Assembly (NCBI GenBank): GCA_033032865.1
Contig: JAWHQI010000001.1
Span: forward strand, 4,114,001 to 4,178,000
DNA length: 64,000 nucleotides
Direction: 5' to 3'
Origin: Dactylorhiza incarnata
Lineage: Eukaryota; Streptophyta; Magnoliopsida; Asparagales; Orchidaceae
The number at the start of each line of letters is the position of its first letter. The stretch's first letter is position 1. A model generated the notes under the pieces. The model made no database searches, was not told the DNA's origin, and saw only the letters and a program-made list of their open reading frames with translations. Made by a program: the position numbers and the translations under genes. Below, one piece after another: positions 44,053 through 55,743 of this stretch.

Positions 44053-45340
44053 TGATGTAATCCTTCGTTTTCCGACACGTTTGTTACGGACAGATTTTGG
44101 GGGGACACGCAACTCAAGAAAAATGATGTGAATGCAAGCCACACAGCGCAAGTGCACCGGACTAGGCAACGAGAAACTATTGCCATACGAAGGGTCGCTA
44201 CTCCTCTTTAGATCTCCCATGGGGGATAAGCCAATGTTCGATCACGCGAAATGGACCCACCCGATCCGATCAAGCTATGTGTTGTACCAAAAGAGATTCA
44301 CCGAAAATTATCGATTCGGAAAACGGTTGATCTCTCCCAACAAAAAGCGGGGCTCGCCAAACCCCTTCAAAGATTAAAAAAATAAAGGATGATATGCAAG
44401 AATTCGATATGAAGAAAACCCACGAAAAATTCGGTGATTCGAAGATCACGCCACAGAATTCCACCACAAGAAAAATCAAGAAAAGAAATCACACTAGTGG
44501 TTTGTTCGTTACCTGCTTGAGATTGGATTGGCCTCAAGCATGCACTCACCCCGACCATTCTTCTCCGGATCCACCGGAAACGCGTTGTTTGGAGAGAAAT
44601 CCGTTCACTGTCTTTGCTTCACCGAACCCAAGATCTGCCGAGTACCTCTTAGATCCCTTAGAGGAATCCGTTAAAGATGGGGAGAACCTCCTTGGTCGAA
44701 CATGAGAAGTAAAGGGGAAGGGAGGGGCGGCCTCCTTGGCCGAACTAGGGCAAGGGAGGGGGCGGCCTCCTTGACCGAACCAGAGAAGGAGAGGGGAAGG
44801 GAGGGGCAGTTTTCCCTTGGCTGATCGAGATAAAGAGAGAAACTGGAGGGGGCGGCCTCCTTGGCCGATCGAGAGAAAGAGAGGGAGAGGGAGAGGGAGG
44901 GTTCGGCCTCCTTGGCCGATCGAGAGAAAGAGAGGGAAGGGTAGGGGCGGCCACACAAGAGAGAGGGAGAAATTAAGAGGGGATTAGGTTTTCAATTTTC
45001 CTTCATCAAAATTAAGCATAAAATAATACATCAAGGCCTTTTATAGGGTTGTCCGCACTTTTGACTAAACACAGACCAACATTAAACATGTCCAAAATTT
45101 AAAACACTAACATGACATAAAATATAAATAAGATAAAATTAATAATTATAATAAAACTATTATAATTATTAATTGTTTTGCTTGCGCCTCGGGCGGAGAT
45201 TGTAACGGTGCGCATCATTGTCTCCGCGATGGCAATGGCGTAAATCCTTGGTCGGCGCGTCGCCTTCATCTGTAAGCGCGCCATCCTCTGTAGGTGCACC
45301 GTCACCAACATCTTCATGTTGAGGTTCGTCGTCACCATCA
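44053..45340 (-). repeat. Element I: 3' LTR
   Basis: It is 1,288 bp; plus-strand ends are TGATGTAATCC and CACCATCA. It contains a G/A-rich repeat with the motif GGCGGCCTCCTTGGCCGA in several copies (44690-44950). The last 57 or so codons of pol lie in its start. Confidence 0.88.
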
Positions 45341-48300
45341 GTCCTCCCCCGCTCAAAAGTACTCATCACTGATGAGTTGTCGCGCAGGTAGTGGCGGAGA
45401 AGAGCATCATCTAAAAGGGTCACCTCCGATTCTGGAAGCCACGAGTCATCGGAGGCTGTACGGTCACACCAACGAATCAAGTAGCGGCGACTGGTACCAG
45501 TGGGAGAGGGAAGCTCTTCATCTCTAAGGATCCTGTCAGGAACAAAAATGGTTCGGGGGAACCTTGGAAACGCATTAGGCAAATAAGGAGAATTAATTCC
45601 GTCATCAACATTCAACGTACCTCCAGTGGGGACCGAAGAAGAGAGCGATCCGGGCATAACCTCACCCCAAACCCATTAGACAAAGAAGTGGAACCAAACG
45701 GGCAGACAAATAAATCAAGTGGTGGAGAAACATACGGCGTTAAATCTGAAATATTGAAAATAGGGGAGATGCCCCAATCTGTGGGTAACTCCAAAAGAAA
45801 CGCATTTTCTATTAGTTTTTTTAAAATTCGAAACGGGCCCGCTCGCCGATTAGCCAAGTTTTTAATGGCACCTGAAGGCATCCGTTCAGGGACAAGACGC
45901 ACCATAACCAAATCTCCAACTTTCAAGTGGGATGCCCTCCTATGTACGTTAGCATGCAATTGATAAGACGCGTATTGAGTTTCGAGCGTGTCCTTCACGT
46001 GTTTATGTAATTCATGAACATGAGCGGCAAAATCCTGTGCAAATTGACTCGACGTGTAAGATGGAGGTAACGGAAGTAAGTCAAGTGGTACAGAGGCCTT
46101 ATAGCCGTGCACGATCTCATTTGGGGACAACCCGGTGAACCTATTTTTTGAATTATTGTAAGCCAATTGTGCATGGAAAAGGATGAGGTCCCACGTACCC
46201 TTGTGGTCGTCAACGAGACAACGTAATAAACTACCCAAACTCCGATTCACTACTTCCGTTTGCCCATCCGTTTGTGGATTGTAGGCTGAGGAAAACAAGA
46301 TCTTAGTGCCCATGATCCGCCATAGGGTCTTCCAAAAATAACTACTGAACTTCACATCCCGATCAGTGACTATCGTCTTAGGGACGCCCCTATGGCCAAC
46401 GACTTCCTTAAAGAATAATTTAGCTACGTGCGACGCATCATCAGTTTTATTACTTGCAATAAAATAAGCCATTTTGGAGAATCGGTCGACGACCACCAAA
46501 ACGGATTCATGACGCCTAAACGTGACGGGAAGGCCAAGAATAAAATACATACTAATATCCTCCCAAGGAACGGAAGGAATCGGAAGAGGGGTAAAAAATC
46601 CCGCGTTCGTTTTATTCCCCTTGGCTAATTGACACGTGCGACAACTCCCCACAATTTTATGTACCGTCGACTTAAGACCCGGCCAGTAAAACTTATCATC
46701 TACTAACGTGATGGTCTTGTCACGCCCAAAATGACCACCTAGGCCCCCATTATGCATTTCCCAAACGATGAAATGGCGAAGGGACGAGCGAGGGATACAT
46801 TGCTTGGCGTGCTTAAATAAGTAACCGTCACGGATATAATACGCAGAAATGGTAGTAGGTGCGTCGCCTTGTGCGGATAGATAGAGATCCTTGAAATCTA
46901 GGCAATGTACATATTCGTCTTTAATTCGTTCAAACCCAATGACCTTCACTTCTAACGTGGATAATAATAAAGATACGCGACTAAGGGCATCCACAACTCG
47001 ATTTAGATTTCCCTTAAGATGTTTTATAATGAAGGTGTACTCCTGAAGATAGGAGACCCACTTAGCATGCCGCGGGCTGACCTTACTTTGGGAGTTGACA
47101 AATCTCAACGCCTCATGATCGGATTGGATAATAAACTCCTTAGGGAGAAGATAGTGTCGCCAATGTTGGAGGCAACGAATTACGGCGTAAAACTCGCGGT
47201 CATAATTAGAATAATTCAACTTCGGACTCGCAAGTTTCTCACTAAAGTACCCAACAGGATGACCCTCCTGACTCAACACGCCTCCAATACCGATCCCAGA
47301 CGCATCACAAGACAGTTCGAAAACCTTACTAAAGTCCGGTAACCGTAAAAGAGGAGCTTCCGACATCCTATCCTTTATTGTTTGGAACGCCTTAGTGGCT
47401 GATTTCGTCCAAGTGAAATCACCTTTTTTCATGCACTCCGTAATCGGTGCCATGATACTACTAAAGTCACGAATGAATCGGCGATAAAACGTAGCTAACC
47501 CATGGAAGCTCCGAACGTCACGAATGTTGGTGGGTTCCATCCAATCCTTGATGGCTTGGACCTTCTTAGGATCTACATGTATGCCTTCCGAACTCACAAT
47601 ATAGCCAAGGAACTCTACGGACGTAACATAGAAAGTACATTTTTTAATATTGACAAATAAATTTTTTGCACGTAATATCGCTAGGATAGTCCTCAAGTGA
47701 GACTCATGATCAATGGTAGACGTACTAAATATGAGAATATCATCAAAATATACCACAATAAATTTTCCCATGTAGGGTTGGAAGACATGTGTCATCATCC
47801 TAGAAAACATGCTAGGGGCATTGGAAAGCCCAAACGGCATCACTAACCACTCGTAAAGCCCCTCTTTAGATTTAAAGACTATCTTCCATTCATCACCCTC
47901 TCTAATTCGAATTTGGTGGTAGCCACTCCTAAGATTCAATTTTGAAAAGATCGTGGCTCCGGCTAGCATGTCCAACAAATCGTCCAAACGAGGGATTGGA
48001 AACCGATATTTAATTGTAATTTTATTTATAGCTCGGCTATCCACACACATCCTCCACGAGCCATCTTTCTTAGGAGCTAGCAATGTCGGGATGGCACATG
48101 GACTCTTACTATGACGGATGAAGCCCTTTTGTAACAAGTCAGTAATTTGCGTTTGTAACTCTAGGTGTGCGGAAGGGTTTAAACGATAGTGAGGAAGGTT
48201 GGGTAACGACGAACCTGGAATTAAATCTATAGCATGCTGTATGTCGCGCAAGGGAGGCAACATAGGCGGTAACTCATCCGGATATACATCCTTAAACTCT

Positions 48301-48362
48301 TCTAACAGATTCCGTAGCGCAGGCGGTAAACTATCAAACGTAGACACGTCCTCTTTCGCCTA
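45169..48362 (-). pseudogene. Element I: RT, RNase H, integrase and chromodomain-like tail
   Basis: It is open for 911 codons from 48347 after an amber stop at 48362-48360 that separates it from protease. RT has YFDDILIFS (47750-47739); RNase H has FELSCDASGIGIGGVL; the integrase zinc finger has HNGGLGGHFGRDKT ... CRTCQLAKG. The integrase core has SMYFILGLP, where the first catalytic Asp is Tyr (codon 46547-46545), then TDRDVKFSSYFW and PQTDGQTEVVNR. The frame changes near 45660; the tail (45657-45169) has VPDRILRDEELPSPTGTSRRYLIRW, a chromodomain-like segment, and ends HRYNLRPRRKQNN inside the 3' LTR. The polypurine tract (45358-45341) is therefore part of the coding sequence. Chromodomains guide integration to marked chromatin. 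Confidence 0.88.
45341..45358 (-). promoter_or_regulatory. Element I: polypurine tract inside coding sequence
   Basis: The minus strand reads TTGAGCGGGGGAGGAC just before the LTR start TGATGGTGAC. Confidence 0.75.
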
Positions 48363-49218
48363 TAAGCAAACTAACGCATAGAGGACACCCTCCAAAAAGG
48401 ATTGACGGGCGAACTCCTTCTTACCAATCAAGCTTAAAGTTTTTTTCTCTACAGGCACAATTGTGTCTTTAGAGGCGACCGAAGGATCCTTAGGTGCAGT
48501 GGGTTTAAAGATAATGGTCTTGCCATTAAACTTGAACTCATACGTGTTGGCACGCCCGAAATGAGTAACATCATGGCCATATAGCCACGGTCGTCCTAAT
48601 AACACATGACAGGCTTCCATGTGGATGACATCACACCAAACCTTTTCAGAATAAGCTTTGATGGTAAGGGGTACCAAACAACGCTTCGCTACCGGAAGGG
48701 ATGCTTTATTAACCCAAACAACCTTATAGGGATGAGGGTGCGGCTCAGTGGCTAACATCATCCGGGTAACCGCATTCTTAGAAATCACGTTCATACAACT
48801 ACCGCTATCAATGATCAACTTGCACCACTTCTCACCGCTCTTAAAATTTAGCGAAAAAATATTCGTCCTATTCCAATCATCCGAAGTACGCGGCGTAGCC
48901 AAAATACATCTCATCACCATCATATTGACGTCTTCATCTAAGTCGCTCGGCACTCCTTCCGAATCAAAGTCTGCACCGGCCTCATACATAAGCTCGGCGG
49001 ATTCAGACAAGGTATCTAATAGTGCTAGGGGCTTGGGTTTAGTAGGACATTCACTAGCGAAATGTCCTTGAATCCCACAAGCAAAACACGTTGCATTCGT
49101 TTTGCTGATCCTACCCACGGGCACTCTCTCTCCAGTTGGATTTCTTATATTCCTTGCCTTAATGACAACCGAGTTCGAGTCAGAGGACCGGAACTTTCCC
49201 TTATCCTTATGGGTGGAT
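48363..49218 (-). pseudogene. Element I: nucleocapsid zinc knuckle and aspartic protease
   Basis: A CCHC knuckle CFACGIQGHFASEC (about 49088-49047) is followed by an acidic linker and protease LIIDSGSCMNVIS (about 48825-48790) with the catalytic Asp intact, then LLGRPWLYGHDVTH. The frame is open from 49218 to the TAG at 48360-48362. It is out of frame with upstream gag because of the G6 run at 49219-49224 on the plus strand. Confidence 0.88.
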
Positions 49219-50040
49219 GGGGGGTGGTCCTAAGATGGACTTTGCCTTCTGAAATGAACGAGTATTGGACTTGTGTGCGTTGTGCTTTTCAATATCTAAT
49301 GCAACATTAAAAGTGGTGTTTAAGTCGGTGTGGCCATAACGGAGGAGTTTACCCTGAATGTCGGGGTTAAGGCCTTTACGGAACCTAGAGAGGGTGATCT
49401 CTGACATCTCCCTCACATCGCACCTAACCATCATGTCCTTGAGTAGGCTCATGTAATCAGCAACCGACCTATTCCCTTGCCTAAGGGTAGCTAAATCATC
49501 AAACATTTGCGTCCGATGGTACGCAGGGACGTACTGGTCAGTCAATATGGCCTTCATGCCTGCCCAACCAATTGGTGGTGGACCGTTTACCACACCTAGA
49601 CGACGTTCCTCATTCAACCAGAATATCTTAGCCCTGCCTAACAACTTCATTCTCGCAACTCGGACCTTATCTGCATCGGTTAGATTGTGCCATTCAAAGT
49701 AACACTCTATTTCCATAACCCAGTCTAAGAAAATTTTGGGTTCACCCAATCCATCATACGATGGGGGTTTGACCTGGATGGCCCTAGTGATATCGAACTC
49801 GTGGGGTGCTCGCGGGACATGTTCATTATCATGATTGGCACGCGGAACTTGATCATGATAATTGTGACTATTATGATTATTTCCTTCTTCACGTTGGTTG
49901 GCGGCATGATTTTGGGGAGCCGCATGGTTTAACCTTAGTTCTTAAAGCATCTCCCTAATGTCTGTCAATTGATCTGTGAACTCATTGCGGAGTTCATCGA
50001 TCGCCGTAGGACCGTGACCAACATCCCGCTCATCCGCCAT
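49219..50040 (-). pseudogene. Element I: gag (capsid part)
   Basis: The ATG at 50040 opens MADERDVGHGPTAIDELRNE. An in-frame TAA is at 49944-49942. The retrotransposon gag domain follows (FLDWVMEIECYFEWHNLTDADKVRVARMKLLGRA ... YMSLLKDMMVRCDV), about 49745-49260. A homopolymer frame change at 49219-49224 separates it from the zinc knuckle. It would form the particle shell. Confidence 0.82.
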
Positions 50041-50376
50041 ATGGGAGGAGGAGACGGTATACTCCGTACCTAATCTTGTGCACATAAACAACCCGAAATT
50101 TAATTCTGACCAGAAAAATTTTATAACAAATGATTTTGTTTATGCCTAATAATTAGGATAAAATATTTTTTTTATTTTCTAACAGAAAATAAAATGTAGA
50201 ATGTTAATTTTTTTTTACAGAAAAACAGCAGAATTTGGCCGCTAGACGCAGACCACAGTTCTAAAATTTTGAGATTTTGAAAACGCAAGCATGTGTCGGA
50301 TGTGAGTGCATGCGAACTAAGAGATTTTTAGGAATGCGTTAATTAAGAAATCAACGCGAACCTAGCTTTGATACCA
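50041..50376 (-). promoter_or_regulatory. Element I: leader and primer-binding site
   Basis: The PBS is at 50376-50365 on the minus strand (TGGTATCAAAGC, methionine-tRNA type), three bases from the LTR end. About 325 bases of A/T-rich leader run to the gag ATG. I see nothing else in it. Confidence 0.8.
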
Positions 50377-50379
50377 AAT

Positions 50380-51622
50380 TGATGTAATCCTTCGTTTTCC
50401 GACACGTTTGTTACGGACAGATTTTGGGGGGACGCACGACTCAAGAAAAATGATGCGAATGCAAGCCACACAGCGCAAGTGCACCGAACTAGGCAACAAG
50501 AAACTATTGCCACACGAAGGGTCGCTACTCCTCTTTAGATCTCCCAAGGGCGATAAGCCAATGTTCGATCACGCGAAATGGACCCACCCGATCCGATCAA
50601 GCTATGCGTTGTACCAAAAGAGATTCACCGAAAATTATCGATTCGGAAAACGGTTGATCTCTCCCAACAAAAAGCGGGGCTCGCCAAACCCCTTCGAAGA
50701 TTACAAAAATAAAGGATGATATGCAAGAATTCGATATGAAGAAAACCCACGAAAAATTCGGTGATTCGAAGATCACGCCACAGAATTCCACCACAAGAAA
50801 AATCAAGAAAAGAAATCACACTAGTGGTTTGTTCGTTACCTGCTTGAGATTGGATTGGCCTCAATCATGCACTCGCCCGACCGTTCTTCTCCGGATCCAC
50901 CGGAAACGCGTTGTTTGGAGAGAAATCCGTTCACCGTCTTTGCTTCACCGAACCCAAGATCCGCCGAGTACCACTTAGATCCCTTGGAGGAATCCGTTGA
51001 AGATGGGGAGAACCTCCTTGGCCGAACTTGAGAAGGAAAGGGGAAGGGAGGGGGCGGCCTCCTTGGCCGAACTAGGGTAAGGGAGGGGGAGGCCTCCTTG
51101 ACCGAACCAGAGAAGGAGAGGGAAAGGGAGGGGTTGTTTTCCCTTGGCTGATCGAGAGAAAGAGAGAAACTGGAGGGGGCGGCCTCCCTGGCCAATCGAG
51201 AGAAAGAGAGGGAGAGGGAGGGTTCGGCCTCCTTGGCCGATCGAGAGAAAGAGAGGGAAGGGGAGGGGCGGCCACACAAGAGAGAGGGAGAAATAAAGAG
51301 GGGATTAGGTTTTCAATTTTCCTTCATCAAAATTAAGCATAAAATAATACATCAAGGCCTTTTATAGGCTTGTCCGCAGTTTTGACTAAACGCAGTCCAA
51401 CATTAAACATGTCGAAAATTTAAAACATTAACATGACATAAAATATAAATAAGATAAAATTAATAATTATAATAAAACTATTATAATTATTAATTGTTTT
51501 GTTTGCGCCTCGGGCGGAGATTGTAATGGTGCACATCATTGTCGCCGCGACGGCGATGGCGTAAATCCTTGGTCAGCGCGTCGCCTTCATCCGTAAGCGT
51601 GCCATCCTCCGTAGGTGCACCG
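50380..51622 (-). repeat. Element I: 5' LTR, main part (rest at 59266-59309)
   Basis: It matches 44053-45298 closely. It is interrupted after GGTGCACCG by J; the last 44 bases (CACCG ... GCCATCA) are at 59266-59309 on the other side of J, with the J TSD CACCG duplicated. Confidence 0.88.
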
Positions 51623-51623
51623 T

Positions 51624-51688
51624 GTAAGATCCCCCCCCCCCCCCCCCCCCCCCCCCCGCCGGTACTCGACCTTATCGGGAGATCTTAC
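51624..51688. repeat. Terminal hairpin and C27 run in J
   Basis: GTAAGATC (51624-51631) and its inverse GATCTTAC (51681-51688) flank a C27 homopolymer (51631-51657) and a GGTACTCGACC segment. Confidence 0.75.
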
Positions 51689-52242
51689 TGCACACCATCG
51701 CCAATACATGACTTCAAGATGAGTAACGTAGGATCAAAAGAATGACCATCACAAACACTCCTCTCATTGCTCACCCCGAGGCCATATATTAACGATGGTG
51801 CTAAGCGATTTCTACTTGAATACTAGAGCGCGGTTGCAAGCAGAAGTGGGGAATCTAGGAGTGGCTAAGTAATTCGAAACCAATAGAATAATAAATTGTT
51901 ACATATTTAACAAGAGTATTGGTAGCAGTGATGTTTAAATAAGCATGTGGACATCTGGCAGAAACATGATCAATAAAAGTCTATTTAACAATAAGACATA
52001 AGCATATAAATGTCAATTATTATATGTTTGCCGCATAGAGAACAGGTAAAGTGTGCAGATATCCTGTATCATAAAGCATTAATTGACTACATAAACTAAA
52101 GTACCTCGTTAGTCAAACTGAGTTTTACCCTGAATCCATATTGATTCTCTCCCGCACTTGAAACCTGTGCTATGTAATGAATGAGGTTATAAATAGTAAG
52201 GGAGCAAAATTGGGGAAATAATATAAATATAACATTTGGGTC

Positions 52243-55200
52243 GCGGCAGTCTTCCCACGACCACCGCCTACGTACTCCGTATCATCCTGCATACGGCCTC
52301 AGACCCACGTAGTTCTATGATTGTCGCACGGGTTGCCTGGAACCAGGCCGCCTCGTTGCGGGTTGCCTTAGAGTGTCACTCGAAGGCCATCCTAAATTTT
52401 CCAAAGGCAACATTTATCCCCGAAAGAATATATTTCTCGAAGGGGGGAACCTTTTTATTATCATAATAATGATTCATATTTCCGTGTGAACAACATGAAA
52501 AGAATATGCAATTGTAATGACATTATTCCAAGCTTATAACGTATGTAGGATTTAGGTTTTAGAGCGCTTTTTATAAATTGGCAGGACCTCCAATAAGTCA
52601 TCGGCCCATAGTCAAGTAACTTACTACAAAAGAGAAAACAAAAGCAAATTATATCAATGTCTTGCCACCATTTCCTAGGCTCGGCAATGTAAGCTTCACG
52701 GCCTCTTTGGTGTTAATATTTACTTATAAACGTGCTCCACCCAATCTATCGTCGGGTTCAAGATCTGAACACCAATTCAAAAAAAAAAAGGCCTAGATAA
52801 CGTAAAAGTGAGTGCTGTGATTTTCAATAAAGCAGGAATTGCAAGATCTTGGCAGCACCGTATTGGGGATTTGACCCATCAAACGATGTCCAAAATTCAC
52901 ATATAAGTACAATCTGGAAAGGTAAAAATATTACCTACATTATTGATGAAGGGTTCATAAGGTGATCACTACTGATTAAGGCCTAAATATTTAAAAGAGA
53001 GTTTGCTGCAGTTTTAAGCAATAACAAGAGTTCAGATCTTTAATTAATAGCAACAAAAACAGCCCCCAAGGCTTATGCCACTTGTTGCTTTCCAAGCTCA
53101 AGGTGTATGTCATATGAAAACATACACTCACCTGATGTTTATCAATATACCCAATGTGTTTTGCAAGCTTTAACAGTCCCACGCTTACTATAACGTATTC
53201 ATGAGGAATTATGAGGTGTTTCCACTTCTAAATGCCTCTAACTCAACGCACTCTCAAGTGATGCTTTCAAATGATCCCTAAATGTATTTGCAAGCCCAAA
53301 CCATTCCCAAACTCGAAGTATGAGTAAAACATACGTATGAACACACACACATTCCTCGTGTTGTAATCCCAATGATTCTAAGGTTGCAAGACCACAACAA
53401 CCCAACTCCTCATGCCATCTTAAGAAATATTACGCCTAGATATGATGATGTCTCTTGTGTCGAACACCTACACTAAATACATGAATTCCAAGAGGTTTGC
53501 AAGACTAAAAGCAACCCAACCCTTATGCTACCTAATTATTATTGATTCAAGATATGATGCAACACCTATGATAAACACATGCACTCAAATATATATGGAT
53601 TCTCAATTGATTTACAAGATTTTTATTTCAATCAAGAGCATTCCATCATTTAAGAAGAAGCCCAAGTAAGCTATTGAAGCCAAATATATAGCGGCAACCC
53701 TTGTGAAGAAAACACACACCCAAGTATATGAACTCAGTGTGGTGAGAGAGGAATGGACAATTGAACGGGAAAATCCTAACCTCATTTGTGAATTACCCTC
53801 AAGATCATGATTTGTTAACTTAGTTATTTGAGCATATACACCTATATATAATCACATGTTCTATAAACCATGGGAACAACCCAGAGTTTATGATGATGAG
53901 AATAAAGTTAGGAAGGAATATATCCAAAACAAGCTGTCCACAAATGAGCAGAGCAGATTTCAGCCGGCTCTACTACTGTGCAATAGACTCTGGCTTTCAA
54001 GAATGCTAGAATAATGGCTATCCCTCAATCCAAATTGCACCTCACCACTTAGGACTGAATGAAGAACGAAAAAACGCAAATAATCTATATATATGTAATA
54101 CCTTGCTGCTGGATACAGCGGAAATATTCTGCACTTCAAGCTATCATGAAACTCCTTCGCTAAACCAGCACATAACCAAGATACGACGGGGAAAGGGGAA
54201 GAGAGTAGAGAGCCAGAATTTCCGATAGCAGAAGAAGGGGAGCCCGACATGGTTCTGCCGTGAGAGGAAGAAGGAAAAAGGGGAGGAAGGAGATCGAGTG
54301 GATGAGGAGGAGGAAGAAGCCCGTTCAGAGGAAGCAACAGCCCACCAACAGCCCAATGGATTGCAGGAAATTAGCTATGGCACCCCATAGCATAAACATA
54401 GCAGCAGCTATTATAAAAAGAAACCAACGATCAGAATTTGTACTGCTTAGAGGTAATCGAACAGGAAAGATGGACTGCATAAGGACAGCATAACAGTAAC
54501 AGGAAAAGGAACAAAACCAGATCTGGCCCAAACCAAGAAATCCATACAGCCGGTCATAGCCAACACAGAACTGAAATCCCCTCATAATCATAACAATGGC
54601 ACAACAGAAAGTGGCCAATAAAGCCAAGCTTAACAAGAGCAACAACTCTAATCAAAGAGCTGGCCCAACACTGCTCACAGCATAACTATCAAACCTGAAA
54701 GAGGAGCAGTAATAGCTGATCACGATAAGAGCAAACCCCCAAACAAAATACATACAGCTGGCCCAATAAGAAGACAGGACTGATTCAACTTCCCAGAATC
54801 ATAAAAAATTTAGGAATTTAGAGGGGAAGGGGAAGGCAGAAAACTTACAGTTAGGGTAGAAACTCAAACACAGTAGTAAATCGTGAGTCCAATGAAGTTC
54901 AGGGAAACCAGAGCTTTACCAACACTGATCCCAGCATAAGCTAAGAGTCTCCCTGCCGAATCAAGCAAAACGAGGAAGGGAGAAGGAAGACAAATAGGAA
55001 AACCCTAACGGCGATGTAAAGAGGAAGCGACCCCTTGTCGTAAAGCTTGAGGGAGGAGGAGTTGAGTAAGGAGAGATGGGAGTAGCGAAGGAGGAAGAAG
55101 CTCCCATCAGGGAGGCCGATCCTGTGATTCTTTAAGAGTGTCGATACCTCGCCATTTCCGCCCCTGCCTCGCCATTTCCGCCCAGCCCACGTGTGAGAAC

Positions 55201-55743
55201 CGGCTGCTCCATCTTTCTCTCTCTCTCTCTCTCTTAATTTAATATTAAAAATTATTTCGATATACTATATGGTTTATTTTGTTAAATTCAATACATGTAT
55301 ATATATATTATGTGTATACAATTATCAATTCCCTACTTTTATTATGTGTATATGTATATTTATGTATATGTGTGTGTGCTAAATATTTTTCTTTAAACAT
55401 GAAAGAAAATGTTCGCGGGGAACCGTTGCAATCGCATTGCTCAAATGAAGCAAAAGGACTTGTTTAAAGCGGATGTTGAGTTTGTCAACACAAATAATTT
55501 CTTGAATCGCCGCATAACTTAACACGACCCATCTCATCCACTTTTCTTAATTTAAAATTGAGTCTGAGTAATATTGTCACTGGTGAACCCCAATTTTTGG
55601 CTAATTTGCTTGAAGTAAATGCTGTGACGTCGCAGTTTAATTCATAATCCGAAGTTAGGTCATGAAACTGTTAAAAACTGGTTTAAACTCCTCAATGGTT
55701 CACATGGCTCTTCTAGGCCCCTAGTGCCAAAATCGGGATGTTA
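52243..55743 (-). repeat. Element J: 3.5-kb unit, copy 1
   Basis: It is nearly the same as 55744-59263 at a period of 3,501 bp, with scattered substitutions. A CT run near 55214-55234 and AT/GT-rich microsatellites near 55296-55380 lie at its right end. On the minus strand there is a short open frame with a good start context (53960-54257, MSGSPSSAIGNS...) and a possible 5'-UTR-like CT-rich segment (54950-55235). No known protein domain is recognised. Confidence 0.85.

Noticed and set aside
51631..51657. The C27 run as an assembly gap filler.
   Set aside because: Similar runs occur at homologous places in LTRs, and here it lies within an inverted repeat; the length may still be inaccurate.
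54325..54645. Minus-strand hydrophobic frame (LLLLSLALLATFCC) that could be a membrane protein.
   Set aside because: It lies in the non-coding part of J, shows no domain, and its copy at 57821-58249 drifts in length; not supported as a gene.
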